A stretch of 14,386 bases of DNA from an uncultured Slackia sp. (GTDB lineage Bacteria; Actinomycetota; Coriobacteriia; Coriobacteriales; Eggerthellaceae), in contig USLD01000015.1 of assembly GCA_900555495.1 (NCBI GenBank), positions 1 to 14,386 on the forward strand. Reading direction: 5' to 3'. The notes under the pieces were generated by a model. The model worked only from the letters and a program-made list of their open reading frames with translations, did not search any database and was not told the DNA's origin. The translations under genes were made by a program, and so were the position numbers. How positions within the stretch are numbered: position 1 is the first letter of the stretch; the number at the start of each line of letters is the position of its first letter. Below, in pieces: positions 1-7,236 of this stretch.

Positions 1-695
1 CAAGCGCGCCTCAACGCCCCCTCGGAGTCCACATGATGCCAGCGGGCCACATTCACCAACGTGAACAACACGTCGCCGAATTCCTCCTCGGCTTGATCGG
101 GGGTTTCGGCGGCTTTGAACTCGGCGATTTCTTCGGCAACCTTGGCCCACACGTCTTCGGCGCGATCCCATTCGAAACCAGCCGCCGCGGCCTTGCGCGA
201 AATCTTTTGCGCCTGCATCAACGCGGGAAAACTTGTCGGAACGCCGTCGAGCAGCCCCGTGCGCTCGTCGGCTTGAGAGTCGGCGCGCTTTTTCTCCTCG
301 AGCTTCACCGCATCCCAGATCCCCAGCACTTCGGCGCTGTCGCCGGCCGCGCGATCGCCGAACACATGCGGATGTCGACGAATCATCTTGGCATCGATGT
401 CGCGGCACACGTCGTCGATCGTGAACTCGCCCGCATCGGCCGCGATCTGGCTCTGAAGAACCACCTGCAGCAAAACGTCGCCCAGCTCTTCGCGCATATG
501 GGCCGTATCGCCCGCTTCGATGGCGTCGACGGCCTCGAACGCCTCTTCGATCATGTTATGCGCGATGCTCTCGTGCGTCTGCTCGCGATCCCACGGGCAT
601 CCGTCGGGAGCGCGCAATGCCGCGATGGTCCTCACGAACGCGTCGAACGACGCCATGTCCCGTTCGGGCCTCCAAGCACTCTGCTGCTCGTCCAT
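1..695 (-). CDS. mazG: MazG nucleoside triphosphate pyrophosphohydrolase (3' end outside window)
   Basis: The protein would hydrolyse (d)NTPs to the monophosphate and pyrophosphate in the cytosol, a house-cleaning role. 231 residues are visible and the frame is still open at base 3. E. coli MazG has about 263 residues, so only the C-terminal tail is missing. Near the N-terminus is the family signature LR-x3-GCPWD (27-36), then the metal-binding EExxE (E50, E51, E54) and ELGD (70-73), and RRHPHVF in the middle. A second MazG-like helix pair with EEIAEF and EEEFGDVLF lies in the last 50 residues, so this is the two-domain form. The start is the ATG read from base 695, preceded at about 6 bases by AGGAGG, a very good ribosome binding site. 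It lies downstream of the ferredoxin gene in the same direction, with a hairpin between them, so it is probably transcribed separately. The family call is secure; the true in vivo substrate cannot be read from sequence. Confidence 0.94.
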   Translation of the reverse strand, partial: MDEQQSAWRPERDMASFDAFVRTIAALRAPDGCPWDREQTHESIAHNMIEEAFEAVDAIEAGDTAHMREELGDVLLQVVLQSQIAADAGEFTIDDVCRDIDAKMIRRHPHVFGDRAAGDSAEVLGIWDAVKLEEKKRADSQADERTGLLDGVPTSFPALMQAQKISRKAAAAGFEWDRAEDVWAKVAEEIAEFKAAETPDQAEEEFGDVLFTLVNVARWHHVDSEGALRRA

Positions 696-817
696 GAAAC
701 CTCCTGTCGATAACGTCCGCGGGTTCGCAACCCCGCGGGCCTGAGCAATCGTCCTTCCCGTAACCCGGCGCACGAAAGCGGCCGCGACGGACCTGCGTGC
801 TTCCGGCGACGAATACA

Positions 818-845
818 CGAAGGCCGCCTCGAAAGGCGGCCTTCG
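818..845 (-). terminator. Hairpin between ferredoxin gene and mazG, candidate terminator
   Basis: A perfect 12-bp inverted repeat (818-829 with 834-845) encloses the loop CGAA. It lies 31 bases after the ferredoxin stop codon. Neither side has a long T run: the minus strand continues TGTATTCG and the plus strand ATTTC. The stem is strong, but the terminator call is only moderate. Confidence 0.5.
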
Positions 846-875
846 ATTTCATTGCGATATACGCGAAAAAGCGAG

Positions 876-1064
876 CTAGTCCTCGACGATTTCGGTGATG
901 CAGCCCATGGGGCACTCTTCGACGCAGTCGCCGCATGCGATGCAAGCGTCTTCATTCTCGAGCACGACAACGCCGCCGGCGATCTCGAGAACGCCCTGAG
1001 GGCATGCGTCGACGCAGATGCCGCAGCCGATGCATTCATCGGTTTCAAGTACGGGATGAGGCAT
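876..1064 (-). CDS. 2[4Fe-4S] bacterial-type ferredoxin
   Basis: This is a 62-residue soluble electron carrier. It has two classic cluster motifs, CIGCGICVDACP (11-22) and CIACGDCVEECP (41-52), each giving three cysteines to one cluster and the fourth to the other, with the pseudo two-fold repeat typical of clostridial-type ferredoxins. The length is normal for the family. The ATG at 1064 is chosen because AAGGAG sits about 6 bases before it. The frame is open further upstream to 1133, but that extension is rich in Arg/Ser/Cys and has no family likeness. The protein is strongly acidic, as expected. The gene is divergent from the HxlR regulator at 1408. Its partner enzyme is not in the window; a link to the hydrogenase is possible but not shown. 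Confidence 0.95.
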   Translation of the reverse strand: MPHPVLETDECIGCGICVDACPQGVLEIAGGVVVLENEDACIACGDCVEECPMGCITEIVED

Positions 1065-1131
1065 AACATACTCCTTTTTCCATCGGATACACCGGCGCTC
1101 GCAGCAAGACGAGCTCCTATCGTCTGCACGC

Positions 1132-1159
1132 AAGATACCATTGTGCCGCCGGTTTGCAA
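1132..1159 (-). promoter_or_regulatory. Candidate promoter of the ferredoxin gene
   Basis: Reading the minus strand, TTGCAA (1159-1154) is followed after 16 bases by TATCTT (1137-1132), with an extended -10 TGG just before it. The predicted transcript start is near 1125, giving a leader of about 60 bases. Each box matches the sigma-70-type consensus at 4 of 6 positions, so the call is tentative. Confidence 0.4.
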
Positions 1160-1175
1160 GAAAAATTCAGGAATT

Positions 1176-1191
1176 GATGCCGAACGGCATC
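1176..1191. promoter_or_regulatory. Palindrome upstream of ferredoxin promoter, possible operator
   Basis: GATGCCG-AA-CGGCATC is a 7-2-7 dyad. It sits 17 bases upstream of the candidate -35 box of the ferredoxin gene, in the divergent region shared with the HxlR regulator. A regulator site is plausible, but no specific protein can be named. Confidence 0.25.
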
Positions 1192-1305
1192 CGAATGGCA
1201 CGCATTAAACCCCCTATCTGCAATATCGGCCATAAAAGCCCGCCGGAACCCCGTCGATCATGGGCGCTTGCACTCCGGAAGTATAGAAAAAGTTGCTAGG
1301 GTCGA

Positions 1306-1345
1306 TTGCGGGATCAAGGTTTCTATGGGATACTGAACGGTACCG
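1306..1345 (+). promoter_or_regulatory. Candidate promoter and CGGTACCG palindrome upstream of the HxlR gene
   Basis: TTGCGG (1306-1311) and GATACT (1329-1334) are separated by 17 bases. The perfect palindrome CGGTACCG (1338-1345) covers the predicted transcript start. HxlR-family regulators often repress their own gene from a dyad at the promoter, so this is the best candidate autoregulatory site. The box matches are weak. The rest of 1192-1305 shows nothing I can name. Confidence 0.33.
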
Positions 1346-1407
1346 AAAATGACGACATTTCGCTTAAACACACTTCAAATACCGCATGAGCGAAAGGACC
1401 CCATCTC

Positions 1408-1773
1408 ATGGCAACGAAGCTTTCCCGCACTGCTTGCCCCGTCGAGGCGACTCTTTCCTTGATATCGGACAAGTGGAAGATCCTCATTCTGCGCGATCTT
1501 CTGACGGGCACGAAACGCTTCGGGGAGCTGAAGAAATCCATCGGCAGCATTTCGCAGAAGGTGCTCACCTCCAACCTGCGCGCCATGGAAGACGACGGCC
1601 TGGTCGTGCGTCAGGTGTACGCCGAGGTTCCGCCTCGCGTCGAATACACGCTGACCGATCGCGGCGAAAGCCTTCGTCCGATCATCGACGCCATGCGTTC
1701 CTGGGGTGAAGAGCACCAGAAGGAACTGGCAGCCGAAGAGGCCGCCAAGCAGGAAGCAGGCGCCGCCGAATAA
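1408..1773 (+). CDS. HxlR-family winged helix-turn-helix transcriptional regulator
   Basis: 121 residues, the normal family size. The hallmark N-terminal CP pair (C10-P11) is followed by the conserved ISDKWKILILRDLL segment (19-32), RFGELKKSI (38-45), the recognition helix region ISQKVLTSNLRAME (48-61), the wing DDGLVVRQVYAEVPPRVEYTLT (62-83) and a C-terminal dimerisation helix. Members bind DNA as dimers. Several (YodB, HypR type) sense thiol stress through the N-terminal cysteine, and C10 is the only cysteine here, so redox sensing is possible but unproven. The tail after about residue 100 is Ala/Glu-rich. The start ATG follows AAAGGA at about 11 bases. It is divergent from the ferredoxin gene, the obvious candidate target together with itself. 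Confidence 0.94.
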   Translation: MATKLSRTACPVEATLSLISDKWKILILRDLLTGTKRFGELKKSIGSISQKVLTSNLRAMEDDGLVVRQVYAEVPPRVEYTLTDRGESLRPIIDAMRSWGEEHQKELAAEEAAKQEAGAAE

Positions 1774-1832
1774 GACGGGCAGCACGCCTCCGCTCATTCA
1801 TCAACTCGCGCAACACAGCCGTAGCGCACCCT

Positions 1833-1864
1833 GAAGCCGCAGGACGGACCTGCGGCTTCTTTCG
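1833..1864 (+). terminator. Intrinsic terminator of the HxlR regulator gene
   Basis: A perfect 11-bp stem (1833-1843 with 1849-1859) with the 5-base loop ACGGA is followed by TTTCGT. It lies 60 bases after the stop codon of the regulator. It may also limit antisense read-through toward the convergent gene ending at 1929. Confidence 0.75.
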
Positions 1865-1909
1865 TATCCGCTGCGCAAGGCGCCACGATACCTTGCACCC
1901 CGCGCCGCA

Positions 1910-1926
1910 CCGACCGGCCAGGTCGG
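1910..1926 (-). terminator. Small hairpin just after the 169-residue gene, weak terminator candidate
   Basis: CCGACC (1910-1915) and GGTCGG (1921-1926) form a 6-bp stem with a 5-base loop, 2 bases beyond the minus-strand stop codon. There is no T run, so it may only be a 3'-end stabilising stem. Confidence 0.22.
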
Positions 1927-1928
1927 GC

Positions 1929-2438
1929 CTAGCTCAGCCACGGCGCGCTTTTGCGCATGGCCTTCAAAAGCGCCCAATCGCGCTGCTTCATGCGCGGGTC
2001 GGCCAGATCGCGCGCGAACGACGAAAACGCCGCATAGGCGCGCCCGAACACGAACCCGTGGGCGCCCGGCGCGACGGGCTCGCGATACGCGGCCTGCAGA
2101 AGCGCCGCCGCGCGGGCGTCGGCCGCCACCAGCATCAAGGGATCGAGCGCCTCGACGGCGGCGAACAGGTTCTTGCACGCCTGGCGCATGGCGGCCTCGT
2201 CGGCCCCTTCGCACGCGCCTTCCCCCGCAGCCGCCCGCGCATCCAGAAACACGGGCTCGTCCAATCCGATGCCCGTGCACGCCGCCGCAAGAGCCGTGCG
2301 CGCCGCTGCGGGTAGGTCGTCGCCGTGCGCCACGCACACGGCCGCATCCGCGGGACCTTCCATGGCAACCTCGAACGGCGCCAACGCTCGGCGCTTCGCT
2401 TCCACATACATGTTGTTATTATTGCCCGGAGTTTTCAC
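1929..2438 (-). CDS. Hypothetical protein, 169 residues, alanine-rich
   Basis: I do not recognise this family. It is very Ala-rich and has no signal peptide, membrane segment or cysteine pair. The middle reads as alternating helix and strand, and the last 35 residues (around FARDLADPRMKQRDWALLKAMR) look like a conserved amphipathic helix. The codon pattern strongly favours G/C at third positions, as in neighbouring real genes, and it fills the space between the HxlR terminator and the nikR region on the opposite strand. The start is taken as GTG at 2438 because AAGGAA lies 5 bases before it; an internal ATG nine codons later has no ribosome binding site. The first residues include a run of four Asn from an AT-rich stretch, which is odd for this genome and may overlap a regulatory site. 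It is divergent from the nikR unit, so a nickel link is possible. Confidence 0.72.
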   Translation of the reverse strand: MKTPGNNNNMYVEAKRRALAPFEVAMEGPADAAVCVAHGDDLPAAARTALAAACTGIGLDEPVFLDARAAAGEGACEGADEAAMRQACKNLFAAVEALDPLMLVAADARAAALLQAAYREPVAPGAHGFVFGRAYAAFSSFARDLADPRMKQRDWALLKAMRKSAPWLS

Positions 2439-2555
2439 ACCGTTTCCTTGTTCCTGCCGGCTTCAAGCTTCGCTTCGCACAATAATAAGGCATGAAAACA
2501 GCGGAACGCCGCGCTTGCCAAGCGGCTCCGCCCAACCGACGCAAGGAGGCGCGCT
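2439..2555. promoter_or_regulatory. Divergent control region between the 169-residue gene and the nikR-hyp unit
   Basis: This 117-base gap must carry promoters for both directions. It has an AT-rich core at 2478-2491, which on the minus strand contains TATTAT, a good -10 for the leftward gene. Two inverted pairs are present: TTATTATTG (2416-2424) with CAATAATAA (2480-2488), and GTTTTCA (2431-2437) with TGAAAAC (2493-2499). AT-rich dyads of this type resemble known NikR operators in other bacteria, so autoregulation by NikR is a reasonable guess. No convincing -35 box was seen. AAGGAGG for the rightward gene is at 2543-2549. Confidence 0.4.
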
Positions 2556-2810
2556 ATGTGCACGAACGGTATCAACACCGCCCAGTTCGAGCAGATGATC
2601 GACCAGATCGACGACCATGTGAAACTCGAGCGTCGCTGGGCCCACAACCTGGGACATCAGGCCGAAGACGCCGGCTATGCCACCGTGGGCGCCAAGCTGC
2701 ATGAGGCCATGGCACTGCTCGACGCCGTGCGCGCCACGCTCGACGACGCCAAAGAAGCCCTCGAGGACGACGCTCGCGACGCCAGCGGCGTCACCGTGGA
2801 ACTGGTGTAA
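2556..2810 (+). CDS. Small conserved-looking protein co-transcribed with nikR
   Basis: 84 residues, family not recognised. The start ATG has a near-perfect AAGGAGG 6 bases upstream and the stop is only 3 bases before the nikR start, so it is a real gene translated together with nikR. The protein begins Met-Cys. It is predicted to be almost all helical: a first helix about 8-27, a second about 28-60 containing three histidines, and a third acidic helix about 52-75 rich in Asp/Glu/Ala. It has no membrane segment. The His and Cys content and the position ahead of nikR and hypF suggest a nickel or hydrogenase maturation role, but this is inference from context only. Confidence 0.82.
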   Translation: MCTNGINTAQFEQMIDQIDDHVKLERRWAHNLGHQAEDAGYATVGAKLHEAMALLDAVRATLDDAKEALEDDARDASGVTVELV

Positions 2811-2813
2811 TCC

Positions 2814-3326
2814 ATGGGCCGAGACCTCATGCGGTTCTCGGTAGCCATGCCCGAGGACCTGCTCATGCGCTTCGACGCCCTGGTGGCCAAGCGCGGACTG
2901 GCTAAAAACCGCAGCGAAGTCGTGCGCGACCTGGTTCGCGAGGCCCTTGCGGAAGAAGACTGCACGCTGCCCGGCGAAGAGGTCATGGGCACGCTCACCA
3001 TCGTGTTCGACCACCATTCGGGCGACGTGCGCGACAAGCTGGACACCATCCAGCACGAATACTACGAACAGATCGTCACCTGCCTGCACGTGCACCTGGA
3101 CGCGCACACCTGCATGGAGGTGGTCATCCTGCGCGGCGAAAGCGCGCTGGTGCAATCCATTTCCAACATCATCCTGGGCACCAAGGGCGTGACGCACGGT
3201 CATCTGACCATGACCACCACCGGCAACGGCCCCTATCACGGGGGCGCGGGCGGCGACATGGCCCGGGCCTGGGCCCACGACCATCCCCATACGCCCGCCA
3301 GCTCGGCCGTCTACCCCTCCCGCTAA
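2814..3326 (+). CDS. nikR: NikR, nickel-responsive ribbon-helix-helix repressor
   Basis: 170 residues. Residues 6-47 form the ribbon-helix-helix DNA-binding domain (RFSVAMPEDLLMRFDAL, then KNRSEVVRDLVREAL). Residues 58-133 form the ACT-like nickel-binding domain. The four square-planar nickel ligands of E. coli NikR (H76, H87, H89, C95) align with H81, H92, H94 and C100 in QHEYY and LHVHLDAHTC. The VxHGHL motif is at 127-131. The protein is longer than E. coli NikR (133 residues) because of a tail of about 37 residues with four extra histidines (142, 155, 157, 159). In known systems Ni-bound NikR represses nickel uptake. Here the gene leads into hypF, so it may adjust hydrogenase maturation to nickel supply. 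The start ATG at 2814 is followed by an in-frame ATG at 2829; the exact start is uncertain by five codons. Confidence 0.96.
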   Translation: MGRDLMRFSVAMPEDLLMRFDALVAKRGLAKNRSEVVRDLVREALAEEDCTLPGEEVMGTLTIVFDHHSGDVRDKLDTIQHEYYEQIVTCLHVHLDAHTCMEVVILRGESALVQSISNIILGTKGVTHGHLTMTTTGNGPYHGGAGGDMARAWAHDHPHTPASSAVYPSR

Positions 3327-3375
3327 GGGCGGACGGCCGCGGCCCGCGCGGCTCAAGCGAAAAGACAGGAGAATC

Positions 3376-5826
3376 ATGAAAGAAGCTCTCGACATAGAAG
3401 TGCACGGCATCGTGCAAGGGGTGGGGTTCCGCCCCTTCGTCTATAAGGCCGCACGCAGGCACCTGATCTGCGGCTGGGTACTCAACGCCACGGCAGGCGT
3501 GTTCATCCACGCCGAAGGCGAATCGAAAGACCTCGACGATTTCGTGCTCGAGATTTCCGACCATGCGCCCGCAGCCGCGCGCGTCAGCGAGATCCTGATG
3601 AAGGAAGTGCCCCTGGCCGATTTCAAGGAGTTCTCGATCCGCTATTCCGACGAAGGCGACGCCCAGGCCACCACGCTGGTGTCGCCCGACCTGGCGACCT
3701 GCCCCGAATGCGCGGCCGAACTGTTCGATCCGGAAAACCGCCGGTATCGCTATCCCTTCATCAACTGCACCAACTGCGGCCCGCGCTTCACGATCATCGA
3801 CAAGCTTCCCTACGACCGCAAATACACGTCCATGGAGAAGTTCGCCATGTGCGAGCAGTGCGCCGCCGAATACGCCGACCCCGAAGACCGCCGCTTCCAC
3901 GCGCAGCCCGACGCCTGCTTCGAATGCGGCCCGCACCTGACGTGGCGCACGGTCGACCGCGCGCTCGACGCCGAAGCCGACCTGGCGCGCCATCGCGAAG
4001 CCGAGCAGGCGAAAGCGCCCGCCGACGCCGACGGCACGCCCCGCGTGGGCGCCGACCTGGCATCGTCCGACGCGATCGTCGACGCGGCCGTCGCCCTGCT
4101 GAAAAACGGCGGCATCGTGGCCGTGAAGGGCCTGGGCGGCTTCCACCTGGCATGCGACGCGCGCAACGCCGACGCGCTGGCCGAGCTGCGCCGCCGCAAG
4201 CGTCGCGGCACCAAGCCGCTCGCGGCCATGTATCCCACACTGGACGCCCTGCGCAAAGACTGCCTGGTCAACGACGCGGAAGAGCGCCAGCTCACCGGCC
4301 CGCAGCGCCCGATCGTGCTGCTGCGCAAGAAGCCGGGCGCGCATTTCGCGGAAGGCCTGGCCGACGGACTGGGCGAAGTGGGCGCCATGCTGCCCTACAC
4401 GCCGCTGCAGCACCTTATGCTGGACGCGTTCGGCGGCCCGCTGGTCATGACTTCGGGCAACCTGCACGACGAACCCATCCAGACCCAAGACGACGAGGCC
4501 TTCGTGGCGCTGCACGGCATCGCCGACGCGTTCGTAGGCAACGACCGCCCCATCCGCACCCGCTTCGACGATTCCGTCGTGCGCGTCATCACCGCAGGCA
4601 GCGCGGGCGAAGCGGTGCAGACCGTCCGCCGCGCGCGCGGATTCGCGCCCCTGCCCGTGGCGACCGGCAAAACCGACGGCACCACCCTGCCCGACGGCTC
4701 GCCGCGCACCATCGTGGCCGCAGGCCCCGAGCAGAAGAACACCTTCTGCCTGCTGCGCGGCGCGGACGCCTTCGTCAGCCAGCACATCGGCGATATGGAA
4801 AACGCCGAGACCTACGACGCGTGGCTCGACACCCTGGCGCGCTTCGAAGGCCTCTTCGAGGCCGAGCCCGCCGCCGTGGCGTGCGACATGCATCCCGAAT
4901 ACCTGTCCAGCAAGTGGGCGGCCGAACGCCACGACGAGGGCCTGCCCCTGTGCAAGGTGCAGCACCACCACGCGCACATCGCCGCCGTCATGGGCGAAAA
5001 CAACCTGGACGAAGCCGTGATCGGCGTGGCCTTCGACGGCACGGGCTACGGCATGGACGGCGCCATCTGGGGCGGCGAAGTCATGCTGTGCAACCGCACC
5101 GATTTCGAGCGCTTCGCCAACTTCTCCTACGTGCCCATGCCGGGCGGCGCGGCGGCCATCAAGAACCCGCTGCGCATGGCCTACGGCGTGCTGTGGCAGT
5201 ACGACCTGCTGGAGCACCCCGCCGCCAAGCGCGCCCTGGCAAGCCTGGGAGATGCGGCCGACACCTGCGAGCGCATGGTGGAGCGCGGCCTGAACTGCCC
5301 CATGACCTCGAGCGCGGGCCGTCTGCTCGACGCCGTCAGCGCGCTGCTGGGCATCTGCACGCAGCCCACCTACGAAGGCGAGGCGGCCATCATGCTGGAA
5401 GCGGCCATCGCCGGCGTGAGCACCGATGCGAGCTATGAAATCGGCATCGTGAAGAACACCGCCCTGGAAACCAGCACCGCCCACGACACGAGCGTCGTGC
5501 TGCTGGACGCCGAGAGCATGTTCGAAGCAATGCTGGACGATATGGAAGCCGGCGTGGAAACCCCGTTCATGGCCGCGAAGGTGCACAACGCCGTCGCCAC
5601 GGCGATCGCACAGGCGTGCCTGGTGGCCAACGCCGCCTACGGCATTTCCACCGTTGCTCTGGGCGGCGGCGTGTTCATGAACCGCTACCTGACCGAGCGC
5701 ACCGTGGCGCTGCTGCAGACGGCCGGATTCACCGTGGCGCTTTCCCAGGAGCTTCCGCCAAACGACGGCGCGGTCTCCTTCGGCCAGGCCGTGGTGGCGC
5801 AGGCCCGCTTCGCAACGCAAGATTAA
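3376..5826 (+). CDS. hypF: HypF carbamoyltransferase for [NiFe]-hydrogenase maturation
   Basis: HypF uses carbamoyl phosphate and ATP to make carbamoyl-adenylate and passes the carbamoyl group to the C-terminal Cys of HypE, the first step toward the cyanide ligands of the active-site iron. All domains are present in order: acylphosphatase-like (1-90; VQGVGFRPF with catalytic R19, and N37); two zinc fingers (C109, C112, C131, C134 and C159, C162, C181, C184); a YrdC-like domain (about 225-425; KGLGGFHLACDA, KPLAAMYP, TSGNLHDEP); and a Kae1-like domain (about 450-816) with the metal site HHHAH at 530-534 and FDGTGYG. At 816 residues it is longer than E. coli HypF (about 750), partly from an acidic Ala-rich insert at about 190-220 between the zinc fingers and the YrdC domain. 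The start has AGGAG 5 bases upstream. It follows nikR by 49 bases. A very long antisense open frame here is a G+C artefact. Confidence 0.98.
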   Translation: MKEALDIEVHGIVQGVGFRPFVYKAARRHLICGWVLNATAGVFIHAEGESKDLDDFVLEISDHAPAAARVSEILMKEVPLADFKEFSIRYSDEGDAQATTLVSPDLATCPECAAELFDPENRRYRYPFINCTNCGPRFTIIDKLPYDRKYTSMEKFAMCEQCAAEYADPEDRRFHAQPDACFECGPHLTWRTVDRALDAEADLARHREAEQAKAPADADGTPRVGADLASSDAIVDAAVALLKNGGIVAVKGLGGFHLACDARNADALAELRRRKRRGTKPLAAMYPTLDALRKDCLVNDAEERQLTGPQRPIVLLRKKPGAHFAEGLADGLGEVGAMLPYTPLQHLMLDAFGGPLVMTSGNLHDEPIQTQDDEAFVALHGIADAFVGNDRPIRTRFDDSVVRVITAGSAGEAVQTVRRARGFAPLPVATGKTDGTTLPDGSPRTIVAAGPEQKNTFCLLRGADAFVSQHIGDMENAETYDAWLDTLARFEGLFEAEPAAVACDMHPEYLSSKWAAERHDEGLPLCKVQHHHAHIAAVMGENNLDEAVIGVAFDGTGYGMDGAIWGGEVMLCNRTDFERFANFSYVPMPGGAAAIKNPLRMAYGVLWQYDLLEHPAAKRALASLGDAADTCERMVERGLNCPMTSSAGRLLDAVSALLGICTQPTYEGEAAIMLEAAIAGVSTDASYEIGIVKNTALETSTAHDTSVVLLDAESMFEAMLDDMEAGVETPFMAAKVHNAVATAIAQACLVANAAYGISTVALGGGVFMNRYLTERTVALLQTAGFTVALSQELPPNDGAVSFGQAVVAQARFATQD

Positions 5827-5832
5827 CCGGAC

Positions 5833-5860
5833 GGGCGCCGGTTCCCGCAACGCGGCGCCC
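5833..5860 (+). other. Hairpin between hypF and hypC
   Basis: GGGCGCC (5833-5839) pairs with GGCGCCC (5854-5860) around a 14-base loop, 6 bases after the hypF stop. There is no T run. A second G+C-rich dyad with arms CGCATG and CATGCG follows near 5873-5903. These may be processing or 3'-protecting stems that tune hypF against hypCD expression; the role is not established. Confidence 0.25.
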
Positions 5861-5915
5861 CCTTCGATATACGCGCATGGCGGGCGCGGCGCGCCGCATG
5901 CGAGAAAGGACGAAT

Positions 5916-6152
5916 ATGTGCTTGGCAATTCCCGCTAGGATCGCCGAAATCGGCGAGGACAACCTTGCCACCGTCGATATCCTGGGCGTCACGCGCAAGG
6001 TCTCGGTCGATCTGACCCCGCAGGCCGGCGTGGGCGATTACGTGCTCGTGCACGCAGGCTTCGCCATCGAGGTGGTCGACGAGCAGTTCGCTCAGGAAAC
6101 GCTTGACCTGATCAGGGATTTTCCCGAACTGGCCGACGCCGAAGCGGTGTAG
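5916..6152 (+). CDS. hypC: HypC hydrogenase maturation chaperone
   Basis: 78 residues, typical HypC/HupF size. It begins MCLAIPA, and the essential Cys2 (after Met removal the N-terminal cysteine) binds the iron centre and HypD. The OB-fold core follows with A-x-V-D-x-x-G-V-x-R-x-V (18-29) and GDYVLVHAGFAIEVVDE (40-56). HypC shuttles the Fe(CN)2CO unit between HypD and the hydrogenase large-subunit precursor. The start has AAAGGA about 6 bases upstream. It is followed after 4 bases by hypD, an arrangement that suggests translational coupling of two proteins acting as a complex. Confidence 0.97.
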   Translation: MCLAIPARIAEIGEDNLATVDILGVTRKVSVDLTPQAGVGDYVLVHAGFAIEVVDEQFAQETLDLIRDFPELADAEAV

Positions 6153-6156
6153 GGCC

Positions 6157-7236
6157 ATGGTCGATCAGAACAGCTTCAAAGACCCCGTGCTGGCGCGTGG
6201 CCTGATCAAGAGCATCCAGGCGCTCGCGCCCGAACACGCCACGCTCATGGAGGTGTGCGGCACCCACACCGTGGCCATAGCCCGCAACGGCATCCGCGAC
6301 CTCATGCCCGAAGGCTGCAAGCTGGCCAGCGGCCCGGGCTGCCCCGTGTGCGTCACCGCCAACCGCGACATCGACGCCGTGATTGCCCTGGCTCGCGTGG
6401 AAAACGTGATCCTGACCACGTTCGGCGACATGACACGCGTGCCCGGCAGCTCGTCTTCGCTGCTCAAGGAGCAGGCGGCGGGCCGCGACGTGCGCATCGT
6501 GTACTCGCCGCTCGATGCGCTGAGCATCGCGCAGGCCAACCCCGACCGCCCCGTGGTATTCGTGGGCGTGGGCTTCGAGACCACCACCCCGCTGGTGGCC
6601 ATGGCCATCAAGCGCGCGGCTGCGTTGGGTCTGAAGAACTTCAGCGTGTACGCCGCCCACAAGAACATGCCGGGCGCCCTTGACGTGCTGATGGGCGATC
6701 CCGAGCTGAAGGTGGATGCCTTGATCCTGCCCGGCCACGTGAGCACCATCATCGGCATCGAACCGTACCGATTCCTGGCCGAAAAGTACGGCATTCCCGG
6801 CGTGATCACCGGCTTCGAGCCGCTCGACGTGCTGCAGGGCATCGCCATGCTGATGCGCCAGCTGCATGAAGGCCGCGCCGAAATCGAGAACGCCTACGCC
6901 CGCGGCGTCATGGCCGAAGGCAACCCCGTGGCCCTGGCCGCGATCGACGACGTGTTCGAAACCTGCACCGCCACCTGGCGCGGACTGGGCCCGATCGAGG
7001 GCAGCGGATACCGCATTCGCGAACAGTACGCGCAGTTCGACGCGCTGCGCCGTTTCGAGCCGGAAATCGAAGAGACCCGCGAACCGCGCGGCTGCCGCTG
7101 CGGCGACGTGCTGCGCGGCATCATGGCGCCCAACGAATGCCCGCTGTTCCGCAAGGTGTGCAGCCCCGAGAACCCAGTTGGTCCGTGCATGGTGAGCTCG
7201 GAAGGATCGTGCGCGGCGTATTTCCGGTACTACTGA
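6157..7236 (+). CDS. hypD: HypD, iron-sulfur scaffold for Fe(CN)2CO assembly
   Basis: 359 residues, near the family's usual 360-375. HypD holds a [4Fe-4S] cluster and, with HypC, assembles the Fe(CN)2CO moiety using cyanide from HypE. Visible motifs are MEVCGTHT with C34; GPGCPVCV with the redox pair C62 and C65; GFETTTP; KNMPGAL; LPGHVS; and the C-terminal cluster-binding region with CRCGDVLRG, CPLFRKVC and GPCMVSSEGSCAAYFRY. All hallmark cysteines are present. The start ATG is 4 bases after the hypC stop and has only a weak ribosome binding site, consistent with coupled translation. The usual next gene, hypE, is displaced to 12122 by the intervening island. Confidence 0.98.
   Translation: MVDQNSFKDPVLARGLIKSIQALAPEHATLMEVCGTHTVAIARNGIRDLMPEGCKLASGPGCPVCVTANRDIDAVIALARVENVILTTFGDMTRVPGSSSSLLKEQAAGRDVRIVYSPLDALSIAQANPDRPVVFVGVGFETTTPLVAMAIKRAAALGLKNFSVYAAHKNMPGALDVLMGDPELKVDALILPGHVSTIIGIEPYRFLAEKYGIPGVITGFEPLDVLQGIAMLMRQLHEGRAEIENAYARGVMAEGNPVALAAIDDVFETCTATWRGLGPIEGSGYRIREQYAQFDALRRFEPEIEETREPRGCRCGDVLRGIMAPNECPLFRKVCSPENPVGPCMVSSEGSCAAYFRYY

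Noticed and set aside
33..713. A 226-codon plus-strand open frame at the left edge
   Set aside because: Opposite to mazG, whose motifs and ribosome binding site are clear on the minus strand.
3169..5928. A 919-codon open frame on the minus strand opposite hypF
   Set aside because: It is an exact shadow of hypF: low-complexity, rich in His, Val, Gly and Arg, with no family motif. Long antisense frames are expected where third positions are almost always G or C.
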